A stretch of DNA of 64,000 nt, taken from assembly GCA_903834835.1 (NCBI GenBank), contig CAILKO010000029.1, forward strand, positions 124,001-188,000. The letters are read 5' to 3'. Under the pieces are notes generated by a model. That model was given only the letters and a program-made list of their open reading frames with translations, did not search any database and had not been told where the DNA came from. How positions within the stretch are numbered: the first letter of the stretch is position 1; the number at the start of each line of letters is the position of its first letter. A program made the translations under genes and the position numbers. Source of the stretch: an uncultured Pseudomonadota bacterium. Its GTDB lineage: Bacteria > Pseudomonadota > Gammaproteobacteria > Burkholderiales > SG8-39. Below are positions 36,297 through 47,540 of this stretch, in pieces.

Positions 36297-37475
36297 CTAG
36301 ACGGTCGCGTCGCCGCGCGGCCGGGCAAGCGCTGCGCGCGCGCTGTAGACCACCGCGAATCCGATCAGCGTGACGACGATGCAGCCCGCGTACATGCCGC
36401 GGAAGCCGAGCAGGTCGGCGAGGCCGCCCGCAAGGAGTGCACCGGCGCCGTTTCCGAGCTGCCAGGACATGCTGTAGGTGGCCATGGCACGGCCGCGATG
36501 GCGCGGATCGGCCTGGTCCATCGCAAGGGCAGTGGTGATCGATCCGACCAGCGACATCCCGACCGATGCGAGGAAGCCGCCCGCCGAGAGCATCACGATA
36601 TCCTCCGCATAGAGCACGAGCAGCAGCCCGGCGAGCTGGGCGAGGAGTCCCGCGGTAATCGCTGTACCGCGACCGACGCGATCGGACATGCGGCCGATGA
36701 GCGGCTGCAGTCCGATGGTCGCGATGCCGGATACGATGTAGAACCATTCCACGTGGGCGATGCCGTTCGTGCGTGCGGCAAGCGGCGTGAAGGCGACGAT
36801 CGCCGGGTAGCAGGAGGCCGTGCACAGATTGATGCCGGTGGCGACCAGCACGCCGCGGTCGATCCAGTCCTTGCTGCCGGCTTCTTCCGAGCGCGCTGCA
36901 GCCTGCGGAGTGCTCACCATGCGCATCAGCACGAGGCCCAGCACACCACCCGCGATCGCAATGCCGGCTGCGCCGAGAAAAACATTCCCGAAACTGCCCG
37001 GACGCGCCAGCAGCCACAGTCCGATCGCCGGCACGACCACCGCCGTGGCACTCAGCGCCGCGTTGAAATAGCCCGAGGCTTCGCCGCGGCGCGTGGGCGG
37101 GGCCACCGAAGCGAGCACCGCATAGGCGCCCGTATTCACGCCCGCCCAGCCCAGACCGCGCATCGCGTTCACGCAGAACAGCACCAGGAGCGACGGCACC
37201 AGCAGCGGCAGCGTCACCGCACCGAGCAGCAGCGTGCCGCCCGCCAGCACCGCCGCCGCGCCCGAACGATCCGCAATCCGCCCCAGCACCGGCCGCACGA
37301 TGAAACTCGGCAGCGAAAACGCCACCAGCACGAGGCCCGCGATGAACGGCGTATGACCGAGATGATCGACATACAGTGGAATCACCGGCATCAGCCCGTA
37401 CTGATTCGCGTAGGCGAGACAGGCCACGAGGCACATGAGGAGGTAGGGGGCTGTGGCGAGGCGGGCGGGGGGCAT
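36297..37475 (-). CDS. MFS transporter
   Basis: The 392-residue transporter has about 12 hydrophobic helices (APYLLMCLVACLAYANQYG at the start) and the motif GRIADRSGA in the second loop. ATG 37475 is chosen from the hydrophobicity onset; no ribosome site precedes it because the upstream DNA is C-rich, so the start is uncertain. It precedes the cupin-Bug-Bug genes on the same strand by 170 bp, separated by palindrome C. It may export or import the cupin pathway compound. Confidence 0.83.
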   Translation of the reverse strand: MPPARLATAPYLLMCLVACLAYANQYGLMPVIPLYVDHLGHTPFIAGLVLVAFSLPSFIVRPVLGRIADRSGAAAVLAGGTLLLGAVTLPLLVPSLLVLFCVNAMRGLGWAGVNTGAYAVLASVAPPTRRGEASGYFNAALSATAVVVPAIGLWLLARPGSFGNVFLGAAGIAIAGGVLGLVLMRMVSTPQAAARSEEAGSKDWIDRGVLVATGINLCTASCYPAIVAFTPLAARTNGIAHVEWFYIVSGIATIGLQPLIGRMSDRVGRGTAITAGLLAQLAGLLLVLYAEDIVMLSAGGFLASVGMSLVGSITTALAMDQADPRHRGRAMATYSMSWQLGNGAGALLAGGLADLLGFRGMYAGCIVVTLIGFAVVYSARAALARPRGDATV

Positions 37476-37749
37476 GGGGAAGGGGGTCTGGGTGGGGGCC
37501 GGAAGACAAAACGTCGCGGGTTGGATGTGTTGAGGAAGTGGCGCGCGCACGCCGCAGGCGAGTGTGTGGAGCGCAAGAGGCGATGTCAAGCTGCGGTGAA
37601 GGGTGTTTCGCTGCGGGGCAGGGCGGTGGGACAAGGCCTGCTACATTGCCGGCGCAACCGAACCGTATGTCATCGAACTGAATTCAACGTTCGACCGAAG
37701 CTTGAGCACGCTGTTGGGCGACTAGCAGGTGCGCGAGGAGCGACACGTC
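37476..37749. other. intergenic region between divergent MFS and SnoaL-like genes
   Basis: This 274-bp gap must hold promoters for both flanking genes. I see no palindrome of the GTAAC type, no terminator and no gene. The stretch next to the MFS start is a C/G-rich homopurine-homopyrimidine tract (37441-37500), which explains the absence of a ribosome site there. Confidence 0.4.
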
Positions 37750-38241
37750 ATGCCACCGGACGAATCCGAACTACGGCGCTTGCTGGACCAGATGGCGATT
37801 CGCGATCTGCATACGCGCTACTTCCAGGGTTGCGACAGGCTCAGTGCCGCGCAGATCCGCGCCTGCTTTGCCGAGGATATCGAAGCGCACTATCCCGGCG
37901 GGCGCCTGGTGCGGGGGCTGGACAAATTCATGGGCGTGATCTTCGGGCCGTATCTCGAGCGAGGTGGCCGCTACGAGAAGGTCAGCTCCAGCAGCCACTT
38001 CATGGGGAACCTGTGCTTCGATTCGCTGGAAGGCGATACCGCGCAGACTGAGACCTACGCGCTCATCTCGCACCTGCAGCACGGTGCAGACGAGATCTCG
38101 CTCCGGAACACCCGCTACGTGGACAGCCTGCGGCGCGACGGTACGGAATGGAAGATCTGCAAGCGCGTCGTGACGCTGGAGTGGACCTGCGTGGTGCCGG
38201 CAACTTTTGGGGTTGCGGGTACGCGCGGGCCAGATAAATAG
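37750..38241 (+). CDS. SnoaL-like domain protein
   Basis: The 163-residue protein has the NTF2-like SnoaL_4 pattern: LLDQMAIRDLHTRYFQGCDR, IRACFAEDIEAHYPGG, then SSHFMGNLCFDS and a C-terminal strand WKICKRVVTLEW. Members include aromatic dioxygenase small subunits, dehydratases and cyclases. ATG 37750 has GAGGAG upstream at about 9 nt. The TAG stop lies inside palindrome D. A catalytic role cannot be assigned. Confidence 0.8.
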   Translation: MPPDESELRRLLDQMAIRDLHTRYFQGCDRLSAAQIRACFAEDIEAHYPGGRLVRGLDKFMGVIFGPYLERGGRYEKVSSSSHFMGNLCFDSLEGDTAQTETYALISHLQHGADEISLRNTRYVDSLRRDGTEWKICKRVVTLEWTCVVPATFGVAGTRGPDK

Positions 38242-38259
38242 TAACTTCATTGTTACTAT
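38238..38259. promoter_or_regulatory. GTAAC-N6-GTTAC palindrome, copy D
   Basis: Eight-base arms ATAGTAAC (38238-38245) and GTTACTAT (38252-38259) flank TTCATT. Unlike the other copies it lies between the 3' ends of convergent genes: it overlaps the SnoaL-like stop and is 50 bp from the antitoxin stop. No start codon lies nearby, so a simple promoter operator is unlikely here. It weakens a pure operator model and supports a repeat or hairpin reading. Confidence 0.6.
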
Positions 38260-38308
38260 GTTGACCGGAGCGGCCGAAAAACTCGACCCCCGGAGCTTTG
38301 ATCCGGCG

Positions 38309-38605
38309 TCATGCCACCTTCTTCACCACCAGTCGCACCGCCAACCCGGCCCTTGAGGCGACATTGACCAGCGCGTCGAGGCTGAAGAGGTCGATTCGCC
38401 CCTTGAGCATGGCATTGAGCCGCGGCTGGGTCAGACCGAGCAGCTTCGCCGCAGCTGCCTGCGTCAATCCGCTGGCCTTCACCCAATCCTCGATCCGCAT
38501 CATCAGCGCGGAGCGCAGCCTGAGATTCTCTGCCTCGACCTTGTCGAAGCCGATGTCGCGGAAAATGTTCCCGCTGCTTCTTTCCATTTTCATCTTTTCG
38601 CTCAT
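38309..38605 (-). CDS. XRE/HigA-like antitoxin
   Basis: The 98-residue protein contains a helix-turn-helix: LTQAAAAKLLGLTQPRLNAML, preceded by an N-terminal helical part and followed by LFSLDALVNVASRAGL. This is typical of antitoxins paired with HigB/RelE-type toxins, which also repress their own operon. ATG 38605 overlaps the toxin stop (ATGA), giving coupled translation in toxin-first order. Palindrome D lies beyond its stop. Confidence 0.88.
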   Translation of the reverse strand: MSEKMKMERSSGNIFRDIGFDKVEAENLRLRSALMMRIEDWVKASGLTQAAAAKLLGLTQPRLNAMLKGRIDLFSLDALVNVASRAGLAVRLVVKKVA

Positions 38606-38931
38606 CGCCGTCTGCGCTCCTCGATCAACGCCCTGAACCTGCGCCGCGCGAGCTCGATATCGGATTGTGCGGTCTTTTCCGATTTCTTCTGGAAGGCGTG
38701 CAGCACGTACACCGCTTCCGCGAATCGGGCCAGGTACATGAGCCTGAACGCGTCGCCTGTCCACACCCGCATTTCCTTTACCCCAAGGCCGACGGAAGGC
38801 ATGGGCTTCCAGTCCGCCGGCTCGCGCCCGTCCTGAATCCTGTCCAGTTCGTGCCCCGCCACACGGCGGGCGTCTGCCGGGAAATCTCTTGCGCGTGCGC
38901 GACTGTCGCCCAACCACACAACGGGCTTCAC
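38602..38931 (-). CDS. HigB/RelE-like (phage-derived Gp49-like) toxin
   Basis: The 109-residue protein has the RelE-superfamily pattern: WLGDSRARARDFPADARRVAGHELDRIQ, then MPSVGLGVKEMRVWTGDAFRLMYLARF and YVLHAFQKKSEKT, matching the Gp49-like mRNA interferase family. Basic residues at the C-terminus (RRRFRALIEERRRR) fit ribosome or RNA binding. GTG 38931 is the likely start; a longer frame lacks a ribosome site. It is the first gene of the toxin-antitoxin operon. Confidence 0.87.
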   Translation of the reverse strand: MKPVVWLGDSRARARDFPADARRVAGHELDRIQDGREPADWKPMPSVGLGVKEMRVWTGDAFRLMYLARFAEAVYVLHAFQKKSEKTAQSDIELARRRFRALIEERRRR

Positions 38932-38935
38932 GAGA

Positions 38936-38955
38936 TTATCCCAGATTTGGTATAA
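38936..38955 (-). promoter_or_regulatory. putative toxin-antitoxin operator/-10 region
   Basis: On the minus strand the sequence TTATACC-AAATCT-GGGATAA forms an imperfect palindrome (six of seven arm positions match). It lies just before the toxin start and includes possible -10 elements (TTATAC or GATAAT). Antitoxins of the HTH type commonly bind such sites to autoregulate. The exact transcription start is not resolved. Confidence 0.5.
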
Positions 38956-39202
38956 GCGAAAAACGGCAGTGCCATGCACGTGACAACGCCTGCCCGCCGG
39001 GCCGGTTGACCGCACCCGAGCGTCGGCTCGATGGACGCGCTCAGGTGATCGAAGAACGCGTCCCGGCAGGCTCCCCAAACTGGCTGGAGGTTTCAAACTG
39101 GTTCGCAGACCGCGAAGTCCGGCACCCGGCCCCTCTGTTAAAGTACCTCTGGCCCAGCGCTTCCGTCAGGCTCGGCACCCTCGAAACTTCAGAGTCTCCC
39201 TC

Positions 39203-40474
39203 ATGCGCCGCCTCGTGAAATGGCTGGACAACCGCCTCCACTACGCCTGGGTGGTCCTCGCCGTCACGGTCATGGTCCTGCTGGCGGTAGCCGGCATCCG
39301 CGCCGCCTCGAGCGTGATGATCATTCCGCTCGAGCAGGCTTTCGGCTGGTCGCGCGACGAGGTCTCGGGCTCGCTCGCGGTCGGTCTGCTGCTTTTCGGT
39401 CTCGCTGCACCGTTCGCGGCCTCGCTGATGCAGCGTTTCGGCGTGCGCATTGTGGTTTCGGTGTCGCTCGCGATCGTGGCCTCGGGCGCGGGCATCAGTC
39501 TTTTCATGACCCAGCCCTGGCATCTGATGGCGACCTGGGGGGCGATGCTGGGCCTGGGCGGCGGGACGATTGCCGTTGTGCTGGGCGCGGTGATCACGAA
39601 CCGCTGGTTCGTGTCGCATCGCGGCCTCGTGAACGGCATTTTCCTTGCGAGCATGGCGGCCGGGCAGCTGGTGTTCCTGCCGGCTTTCGCGTGGATCGCC
39701 CAGACGAATGGCTGGCGCCCGGTGGCGCTGCTCTGTTTCATCGGCGGCTTCGCGGTGATTCCGCTCGTGCTGCTGCTCGTGCCGGAGCAGCCGGGTGATG
39801 TGGGCTTGCGGCCCGTGGGCGCGGCCAAGGGCGACACAGTCGAGAAGGGTTCGACGCGCAATCCGATCGGCGCGGCGTTCGAGACGCTGCGTACCGCGCT
39901 CCCGACCCGCACCTTCTGGGTCCTCGGTGGTTCCTTCCTGATCTGCGGCCTGACGACGGCGGGTCTGGTCGGCACGCACCTTATTCCCATGTGCTTCGAC
40001 GCCGGCGTGCCCCAGGTCATGGGGGCGGGCCTGCTCGCGATGATGGGGATCTTCAACATGGCGGGCACGACGATTGCCGGCTGGGCCTCGGACCGCTGGG
40101 ACAACCGCTGGCTGCTGATGGGCTTCTTCGCATCGCGCGGTGTGTCGCTGATCTTCCTGCCGTACTCGGGTTACACCGTCACGTCGCTCACCGTGTTCTC
40201 GGTGGTCTACGGCCTCGACTGGTTCGCGACTGCGCCGGCCACGATCCGCCTCCTCACCGACACCTACGGCAAGACCGCTGCGCCCATTCTTTTCGGCTGG
40301 ATCTTCGTGCTGCACCAGATCGGCTCGGCGATGGCCGCCTGGGGCGCCGGGGTGATGCGCGGCGCCTTCGGCAGCTATCTGGAAGCCTTCGTGTTCGCGG
40401 GCGTCACCTGCTTCGTCGCCGCGGCGCTCGTGCTCACGGTGCGCCAGAGCGGACTGCGCGCAAACGCGGCCTAG
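39203..40474 (+). CDS. MFS transporter
   Basis: The 423-residue transporter has about 12 helices, opening LHYAWVVLAVTVMVLLAVAG. PLEQAFGWSRDEVSGSLAVG after the first helix is typical of the OFA/monocarboxylate-like MFS branch. Later helices contain TNRWFVSHRGLVNGIFLASM. It is a single gene between the toxin-antitoxin pair and acnA. The substrate is unknown, though carboxylates are common for relatives. Confidence 0.88.
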   Translation: MRRLVKWLDNRLHYAWVVLAVTVMVLLAVAGIRAASSVMIIPLEQAFGWSRDEVSGSLAVGLLLFGLAAPFAASLMQRFGVRIVVSVSLAIVASGAGISLFMTQPWHLMATWGAMLGLGGGTIAVVLGAVITNRWFVSHRGLVNGIFLASMAAGQLVFLPAFAWIAQTNGWRPVALLCFIGGFAVIPLVLLLVPEQPGDVGLRPVGAAKGDTVEKGSTRNPIGAAFETLRTALPTRTFWVLGGSFLICGLTTAGLVGTHLIPMCFDAGVPQVMGAGLLAMMGIFNMAGTTIAGWASDRWDNRWLLMGFFASRGVSLIFLPYSGYTVTSLTVFSVVYGLDWFATAPATIRLLTDTYGKTAAPILFGWIFVLHQIGSAMAAWGAGVMRGAFGSYLEAFVFAGVTCFVAAALVLTVRQSGLRANAA

Positions 40475-40496
40475 CAGGAACATCCCGGAAAACAAA

Positions 40497-40524
40497 AAGG
40501 CCCCCGGGTTGCCCCGGAGGCCTT
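40497..40524 (-). terminator. intrinsic terminator downstream of acnA
   Basis: Read on the minus strand, an AAGGCC...GGCCTT stem with an inner CCGGG/CCCGG pairing is followed by TTTTTGTTTT. It starts 23 bp beyond the acnA stop. The T-run exists only on this strand, so it serves acnA and not the convergent MFS gene. Confidence 0.85.
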
Positions 40525-40546
40525 GGCAGACTGCAGGCGTTCCGTA

Positions 40547-43234
<2,688 letters not shown>

Positions 43235-43312
43235 GAAGAACTCCGGAATCGATGGGGTTGCTGATCAATGCGGATGCCGACCCGCCTCTGCTCCGGGCAG
43301 GGGCGGGTCCTG

Positions 43313-43528
43313 CTAGTCCTGCGGCTCCTGCTGTTCGGGCAGCGCGCGGAAGGTGTATTCCGCGCCGCCCGTCTTCGGCGTATGGAAGGCGCGCAACTGC
43401 GGCACGCGCTCCTCCGGCGTCTTGTCCCACCAGGCGCCGCGGCCCGCCTTGCGGTTAGCCTCTTCTTCCGGGTGCTGCGCGAGAAACTCGCGCATGAACC
43501 GGGTCAGTTCCGACTCGTAGATGGCCAT
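43313..43528 (-). CDS. DUF3460 family protein
   Basis: The 71-residue protein starts MAIYESELTRFMREFLAQHPEEE and continues GRGAWWDKTPEE, the DUF3460 pattern, a family largely seen in betaproteobacteria and often near TCA genes. No catalytic residues are evident and its role is unknown. It sits between mdh (29 bp upstream) and acnA (78 bp downstream) on the same strand, so co-expression is likely. Confidence 0.9.
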   Translation of the reverse strand: MAIYESELTRFMREFLAQHPEEEANRKAGRGAWWDKTPEERVPQLRAFHTPKTGGAEYTFRALPEQQEPQD

Positions 43529-43557
43529 GGTCGACAGGCTCCGGTGCGGGCTGCGGG

Positions 43558-44550
43558 TCAGCCGAGCAGCGTTTTCACGCCGTCGCGCTCTTCCTGCAGC
43601 TCCTGGTGGGTGAGGGCGATGCGCTGCTTGCTGAAATCGGAGAGTTCGATCCCCTTGACGATTTCGAACTTGCCGCCCTGGCAGGTCACCGGGTAGCCGA
43701 AGATCACGCCCTCGGGAATGCCATAGCTGCCGTCAGAGGGGATGCCCATCGAGACCCAGTCGCCCGCCGGGGTGCCCTGCACCCAGTTGCGCACGTGGTC
43801 GATGGCGGCATTCGCCGCGCTCGCGGCAGACGAGAGCCCGCGCGCCTCGATGATCGCCGCGCCGCGCTTCTGCACGGTGGGGATGAACTGGCTCTCGAGC
43901 CAGGCCTGGTCGTTGATCAGCGGCCAGAGCTTCTTGCCGTCCGCCTCGGCGGAGAACACGTCCGGGTACTGGGTTGCCGAGTGATTGCCCCAGATCGCCA
44001 CCTTGCGGATCGAGGTGACCGGGCGCCCGAGCTTCTGCGCAAGCTGGCTGACCGCGCGGTTGTGGTCGAGGCGCATCATGGCGGTGAACTGCGTCGGCTT
44101 GAGGCTCGGCGCATTCTTCATCGCGATGAGACAGTTGGTATTGGCCGGGTTGCCGACCACGAGCACACGCACGTCGCGGCTCGCGACCGCATCGAGGGCC
44201 TTGCCCTGCGGGCCGAAGATCTTGCCGTTCGCCTCGAGCAGGTCCTTGCGCTCCATGCCGGGGCCGCGCGGGCGGGCACCCACCAGCAGCGCCACATTCG
44301 CATCCTTGAAGGCCACCATCGGATCGGAGGCGGCGACCATCCCCTGCAGCAGGGGAAAGGCGCAGTCGTCCAGCTCCATCATGACGCCCTTCAGCGCCTT
44401 CTGCGCCTTTTCGTCGGGGATCTCGAGCAGCTGGAGGATGACGGGCTGGTCCTTGCCGAGCATTTCTCCCGAGGCGATTCTGAACAGCAGGCTGTAGCCG
44501 ATCTGGCCGGCGGCGCCGGTTACGGCGACGCGCACAGGGGCTTGGGACAT
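43558..44550 (-). CDS. mdh: malate dehydrogenase
   Basis: The 330-residue NAD-dependent enzyme oxidises malate to oxaloacetate. The NAD loop [17 protein letters not shown] is N-terminal. GNPANTNCL and the catalytic-His segment [11 protein letters not shown] are present, and substrate-binding Arg residues lie in [11 protein letters not shown]. The length matches the tetramer- or dimer-forming bacterial/plant-type MDH. AGGAG lies before ATG 44550. It diverges from the sdh operon across 422 bp and heads the mdh-DUF3460-acnA group. Confidence 0.97.
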   Translation of the reverse strand: MSQAPVRVAVTGAAGQIGYSLLFRIASGEMLGKDQPVILQLLEIPDEKAQKALKGVMMELDDCAFPLLQGMVAASDPMVAFKDANVALLVGARPRGPGMERKDLLEANGKIFGPQGKALDAVASRDVRVLVVGNPANTNCLIAMKNAPSLKPTQFTAMMRLDHNRAVSQLAQKLGRPVTSIRKVAIWGNHSATQYPDVFSAEADGKKLWPLINDQAWLESQFIPTVQKRGAAIIEARGLSSAASAANAAIDHVRNWVQGTPAGDWVSMGIPSDGSYGIPEGVIFGYPVTCQGGKFEIVKGIELSDFSKQRIALTHQELQEERDGVKTLLG

Positions 44551-44972
44551 TGTGTGTGGCTCCTGGATAAAAAGATTTGCGATGGTGCTGGATCCTGCAT
44601 GGGAGGCGTCCGTCGGGCCGACACCGGGCGCGAGGATAGTCTGCGCCCAGCTTCGACCTGTCGTTGGTACCTGCCCGGTGATCGCCCCGATGGTAAGCGC
44701 CGCGTCGGTTCAAGTCAAAGCCCGACGGTATCGTGCGCCGGCGCGGAACGCTGCCTCTTTTCCGTGCATGGGAGGCTCGCCGGGAAGGCGCTGCGCTGGC
44801 TATAATTCGAATCAGAAAAGCAGCGTAGCGGATTGATTCGCTTTTCTGATCAGCCCCGCAGACAGTTTCCGAAGCAGGATCCCGTACGCAGCGTTCTGCG
44901 GCGATCCCTGCGGCGGCACCGGAGCGTTGCGCGGTCATCGTCAGAGCGTTTACGAAAGAGGTGAGAGCACAT
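44551..44972. other. 422-bp divergent control region between mdh and sdhC
   Basis: No protein gene fits here, although in some related bacteria a GntR-type regulator gene sits at this place (from memory). It holds a TATAAT element (44801-44806) and an inverted repeat (44811-44850) described separately. On the mdh side, TTTTTATCC occurs just upstream of its ribosome site. I see no copy of the GTAAC palindrome. Confidence 0.5.
44801..44850 (+). promoter_or_regulatory. putative sdh promoter -10 and leader inverted repeat
   Basis: TATAAT at 44801-44806 is a good -10 element, though no clear -35 box lies 17 bp upstream. Four bases later begins an 11-bp perfect inverted repeat, ATCAGAAAAGC (44811-44821) and GCTTTTCTGAT (44840-44850), with an 18-nt loop. 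If transcription starts about 7 nt after the -10, the repeat would be at the very 5' end of the sdh mRNA. It may be an operator or an RNA stem-loop. Confidence 0.5.
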
Positions 44973-45368
44973 ATGGCGCAAGCACAACCTGCAGCCGGAA
45001 AGCCCAGGCCGAAATTTCTCGACCTGAGCCAGATCCGCCTGCCCCTGCCGGCCAAGGTTTCCATCCTGCACCGGGCAAGCGGGATCCTGATGTTCCTCGC
45101 GATGGTCTGGGTGCTGTACCTGCTCGATCGCAGCCTCTCGTCGGCCGAAGGGTTTGCCGCGATCCAGGCGTACTTCTCCTGGCGGATCGTCAAGCTCGCA
45201 TTGATCGTGCTCATCTGGGCGCTGTGCCACCACTTCTGCGCCGGCATCCGGTATCTGTTTCTCGACCTGCACAAGGGTCTGGACCTGAAGACTGCGCGCG
45301 CGACGAGCGTCGCAGTGTTTGTGGTGAGCATCGCCCTCACGATTTTCTTCGGAGCCCGCATATGGTGA
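44973..45368 (+). CDS. sdhC: succinate dehydrogenase cytochrome b556 subunit
   Basis: The 131-residue membrane anchor has three transmembrane helices. RLPLPAKVSILHRASGILMF is the conserved quinone-site region with the Ser/Arg pair. LCHHFCAGIRYLFLDLHKG contains the haem-ligand His. Along with SdhD it binds haem b and ubiquinone in the inner membrane. ATG 44973 follows AGAGGTGAG. The stop overlaps sdhD by 7 bp (ATGGTGA), coupling the two subunits. Confidence 0.95.
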   Translation: MAQAQPAAGKPRPKFLDLSQIRLPLPAKVSILHRASGILMFLAMVWVLYLLDRSLSSAEGFAAIQAYFSWRIVKLALIVLIWALCHHFCAGIRYLFLDLHKGLDLKTARATSVAVFVVSIALTIFFGARIW

Positions 45369-45706
45369 AGCGGATCGTTACCGGCGCGCACTACGGTTCG
45401 CGCGACTGGCTTGCGCAGCGCGTGACCGGCGCACTCATGGCCGTCTACATCGTGATCCTGCTCGTGGTGTTCATGACGGGCAGTCCGGTGAGCTATGCGG
45501 TCTGGAAGGATATCTTCGCCCAGGGCTGGCTGCGGGTGGCCACCCTGATGTTTGCCGCGAGCCTTGCCTGGCATGCCTGGGTCGGCATGCGCGATGTGGT
45601 CATGGATTACGTCAAGCCGGACGGCCTGCGCCTTGCGCTGCAGGTCGGCATCGTGCTGCTCCTCGCCGGTTATCTGGCCTGGGCAGTGCAAATCCTCTGG
45701 AGATAG
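45362..45706 (+). CDS. sdhD: succinate dehydrogenase membrane anchor subunit
   Basis: The 114-residue protein has three helices. [21 protein letters not shown] and [19 protein letters not shown] carry the conserved haem-ligand His and the D-Y segment of the quinone pocket. It overlaps the end of sdhC and precedes sdhA by 13 bp. The length and helices match SdhD, which with SdhC anchors the catalytic subunits. Confidence 0.95.
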   Translation: MVKRIVTGAHYGSRDWLAQRVTGALMAVYIVILLVVFMTGSPVSYAVWKDIFAQGWLRVATLMFAASLAWHAWVGMRDVVMDYVKPDGLRLALQVGIVLLLAGYLAWAVQILWR

Positions 45707-45719
45707 TGGAGAGAATCGC

Positions 45720-47486
45720 GTGAATCTGTCCGTACGTAAATTCGATGCAGTGGTAGTGGGGGCCGGCGGCTCGGGCATGCGGGCGGCGCTCGAACTCGCT
45801 CGCGCCAAGCTGAAGGTGGCGGTGCTCTCCAAGGTCTTTCCGACCCGCTCGCACACGGTGGCGGCGCAGGGCGGCATTGCCGCCTCGCTCGGCAACTCGA
45901 GCGAGGACAACTGGCACTGGCATATGTACGACACGGTCAAGGGCTCGGACTACCTCGGCGACCAGGACGCGATCGAATACATGTGCCGCCGCGCGGTGGA
46001 AGTGGTGGTCGAGCTGGAACACATGGGCATGCCCTTCGACCGGCTGGACAACGGCAAGATCTACCAGCGGCCCTTTGGCGGCCACACCCAGGATTACGGC
46101 AGCCCGAAGATGGCGATGCGCGCCTGCGCTGCGGCGGACCGCACGGGTCATGCGATGCTGCACACGCTCTATCAGCAGAACGTGAAGGCGAACACCCAGT
46201 TCTTCGTCGAATGGATGGCGCTCGATCTGATCCGCGATCCTTCGGGACGCGTGATCGGCGTGGTGGCGCTCGAGATGGAAACCGGCGAGGTGCATGTGCT
46301 GCAGTCGAAGGCCGTGCTGCTCGCGACCGGCGGCTCCGGGCGCATCTTCTATTCCTCGACCAATGCATTCATCAATACGGGCGACGGACTCGGGATGGCG
46401 ATCCGCGCCGGGATTCCGCTGCAGGACATGGAGTTCTTCCAGTTTCACCCGACTGGCGTCTACGGCGCGGGGGTGCTGATCACCGAGGGCGTGCGCGGCG
46501 AGGGCGGCTATCTGCTGAACAAGAACGGCGAGCGCTTCATGGAGCGCTATGCGCCGAATGCAAAGGATCTCGCGAGCCGCGATGTGGTCTCGCGCGCGAT
46601 GACGCTCGAAATCCAGGAAGGGCGCGGCTGCGGCCCGAATGGGGACCACGTGCTGCTGAAGCTCGATCATCTGGGTGCGGACGTGATCGACAAGCGTCTG
46701 CCCGGCATCCGGGAAATCGCGATCAAGTTCGCGAACGCGGACCCGATCAAGGATCCGATCCCCGTCGTTCCGACCGTGCACTACCAGATGGGCGGCGTGC
46801 CGGCGAACTACATGGGGCAGGTCGTGGTGCCGGGCGCGAACGGCCCGGAGGAGATCGTTCCGGGCCTGTATGCGGTGGGCGAGTGCTCCTGCGTGTCGGT
46901 GCATGGCGCGAACCGTCTGGGCACGAATTCGCTGCTCGATCTCGTGGTGTTCGGCAAGGCGGCGGGCGAGCAGATCGTGCGCGATGTGCGCGCGCTGCCG
47001 GAGTCGCATCCGGATCTGCCGAAGGATGCCGCCGACCGGCCGCTCGCGCGCCTGGCGCATCTGGATTCCGCAAGCTCGGGCGAGCGGGTGGTGGACGTGT
47101 CCACCGATCTGCGGCGTGCGATGCAGCTGCACTGCGGCGTGTTCCGTTTCCCGCAGATGCTGAAGGATGGTGTCACCAAGATGCAGGAGATTGCGGCGCG
47201 CGCCGAGCGCGTGTTCATCCAGGACAAGTCGAAGGTGTTCAATACCGCGCGCATCGAGGCGCTGGAACTGGACAACATGGTGCAGAGCGCGCTCGCGACC
47301 GTGGTGTCTGCCGAGGCACGCACGGAGTCGCGCGGTGCCCAGGCGCGGGATGACTTCAAGGATCGCGATGACGCCAACTGGCTCAAGCACACGCTGTACT
47401 TCCCGGACGGCCGGCTGGAATACAAACCGGTGCACATGAAGCCGCTCACCGTTGATGCCTTCGAGCCCAAGGTTCGGACCTACTGA
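45720..47486 (+). CDS. sdhA: succinate dehydrogenase flavoprotein subunit
   Basis: The 588-residue subunit oxidises succinate to fumarate at a covalently bound FAD. The FAD motif [16 protein letters not shown], the flavin-attachment region [10 protein letters not shown] (His) and the substrate segment [13 protein letters not shown] are present. [18 protein letters not shown] is the conserved C-terminal FAD contact. GTG 45720 lies behind GGAGAG. It sits within the sdhCDAB operon; FAD attachment is likely aided by the SdhE gene downstream. Confidence 0.97.
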   Translation: MNLSVRKFDAVVVGAGGSGMRAALELARAKLKVAVLSKVFPTRSHTVAAQGGIAASLGNSSEDNWHWHMYDTVKGSDYLGDQDAIEYMCRRAVEVVVELEHMGMPFDRLDNGKIYQRPFGGHTQDYGSPKMAMRACAAADRTGHAMLHTLYQQNVKANTQFFVEWMALDLIRDPSGRVIGVVALEMETGEVHVLQSKAVLLATGGSGRIFYSSTNAFINTGDGLGMAIRAGIPLQDMEFFQFHPTGVYGAGVLITEGVRGEGGYLLNKNGERFMERYAPNAKDLASRDVVSRAMTLEIQEGRGCGPNGDHVLLKLDHLGADVIDKRLPGIREIAIKFANADPIKDPIPVVPTVHYQMGGVPANYMGQVVVPGANGPEEIVPGLYAVGECSCVSVHGANRLGTNSLLDLVVFGKAAGEQIVRDVRALPESHPDLPKDAADRPLARLAHLDSASSGERVVDVSTDLRRAMQLHCGVFRFPQMLKDGVTKMQEIAARAERVFIQDKSKVFNTARIEALELDNMVQSALATVVSAEARTESRGAQARDDFKDRDDANWLKHTLYFPDGRLEYKPVHMKPLTVDAFEPKVRTY

Positions 47487-47540
47487 TCGTTTGCACCGAT
47501 TGACCCGGCGCAGCCCAGACAGAAGAAGAGAACAGCGACC

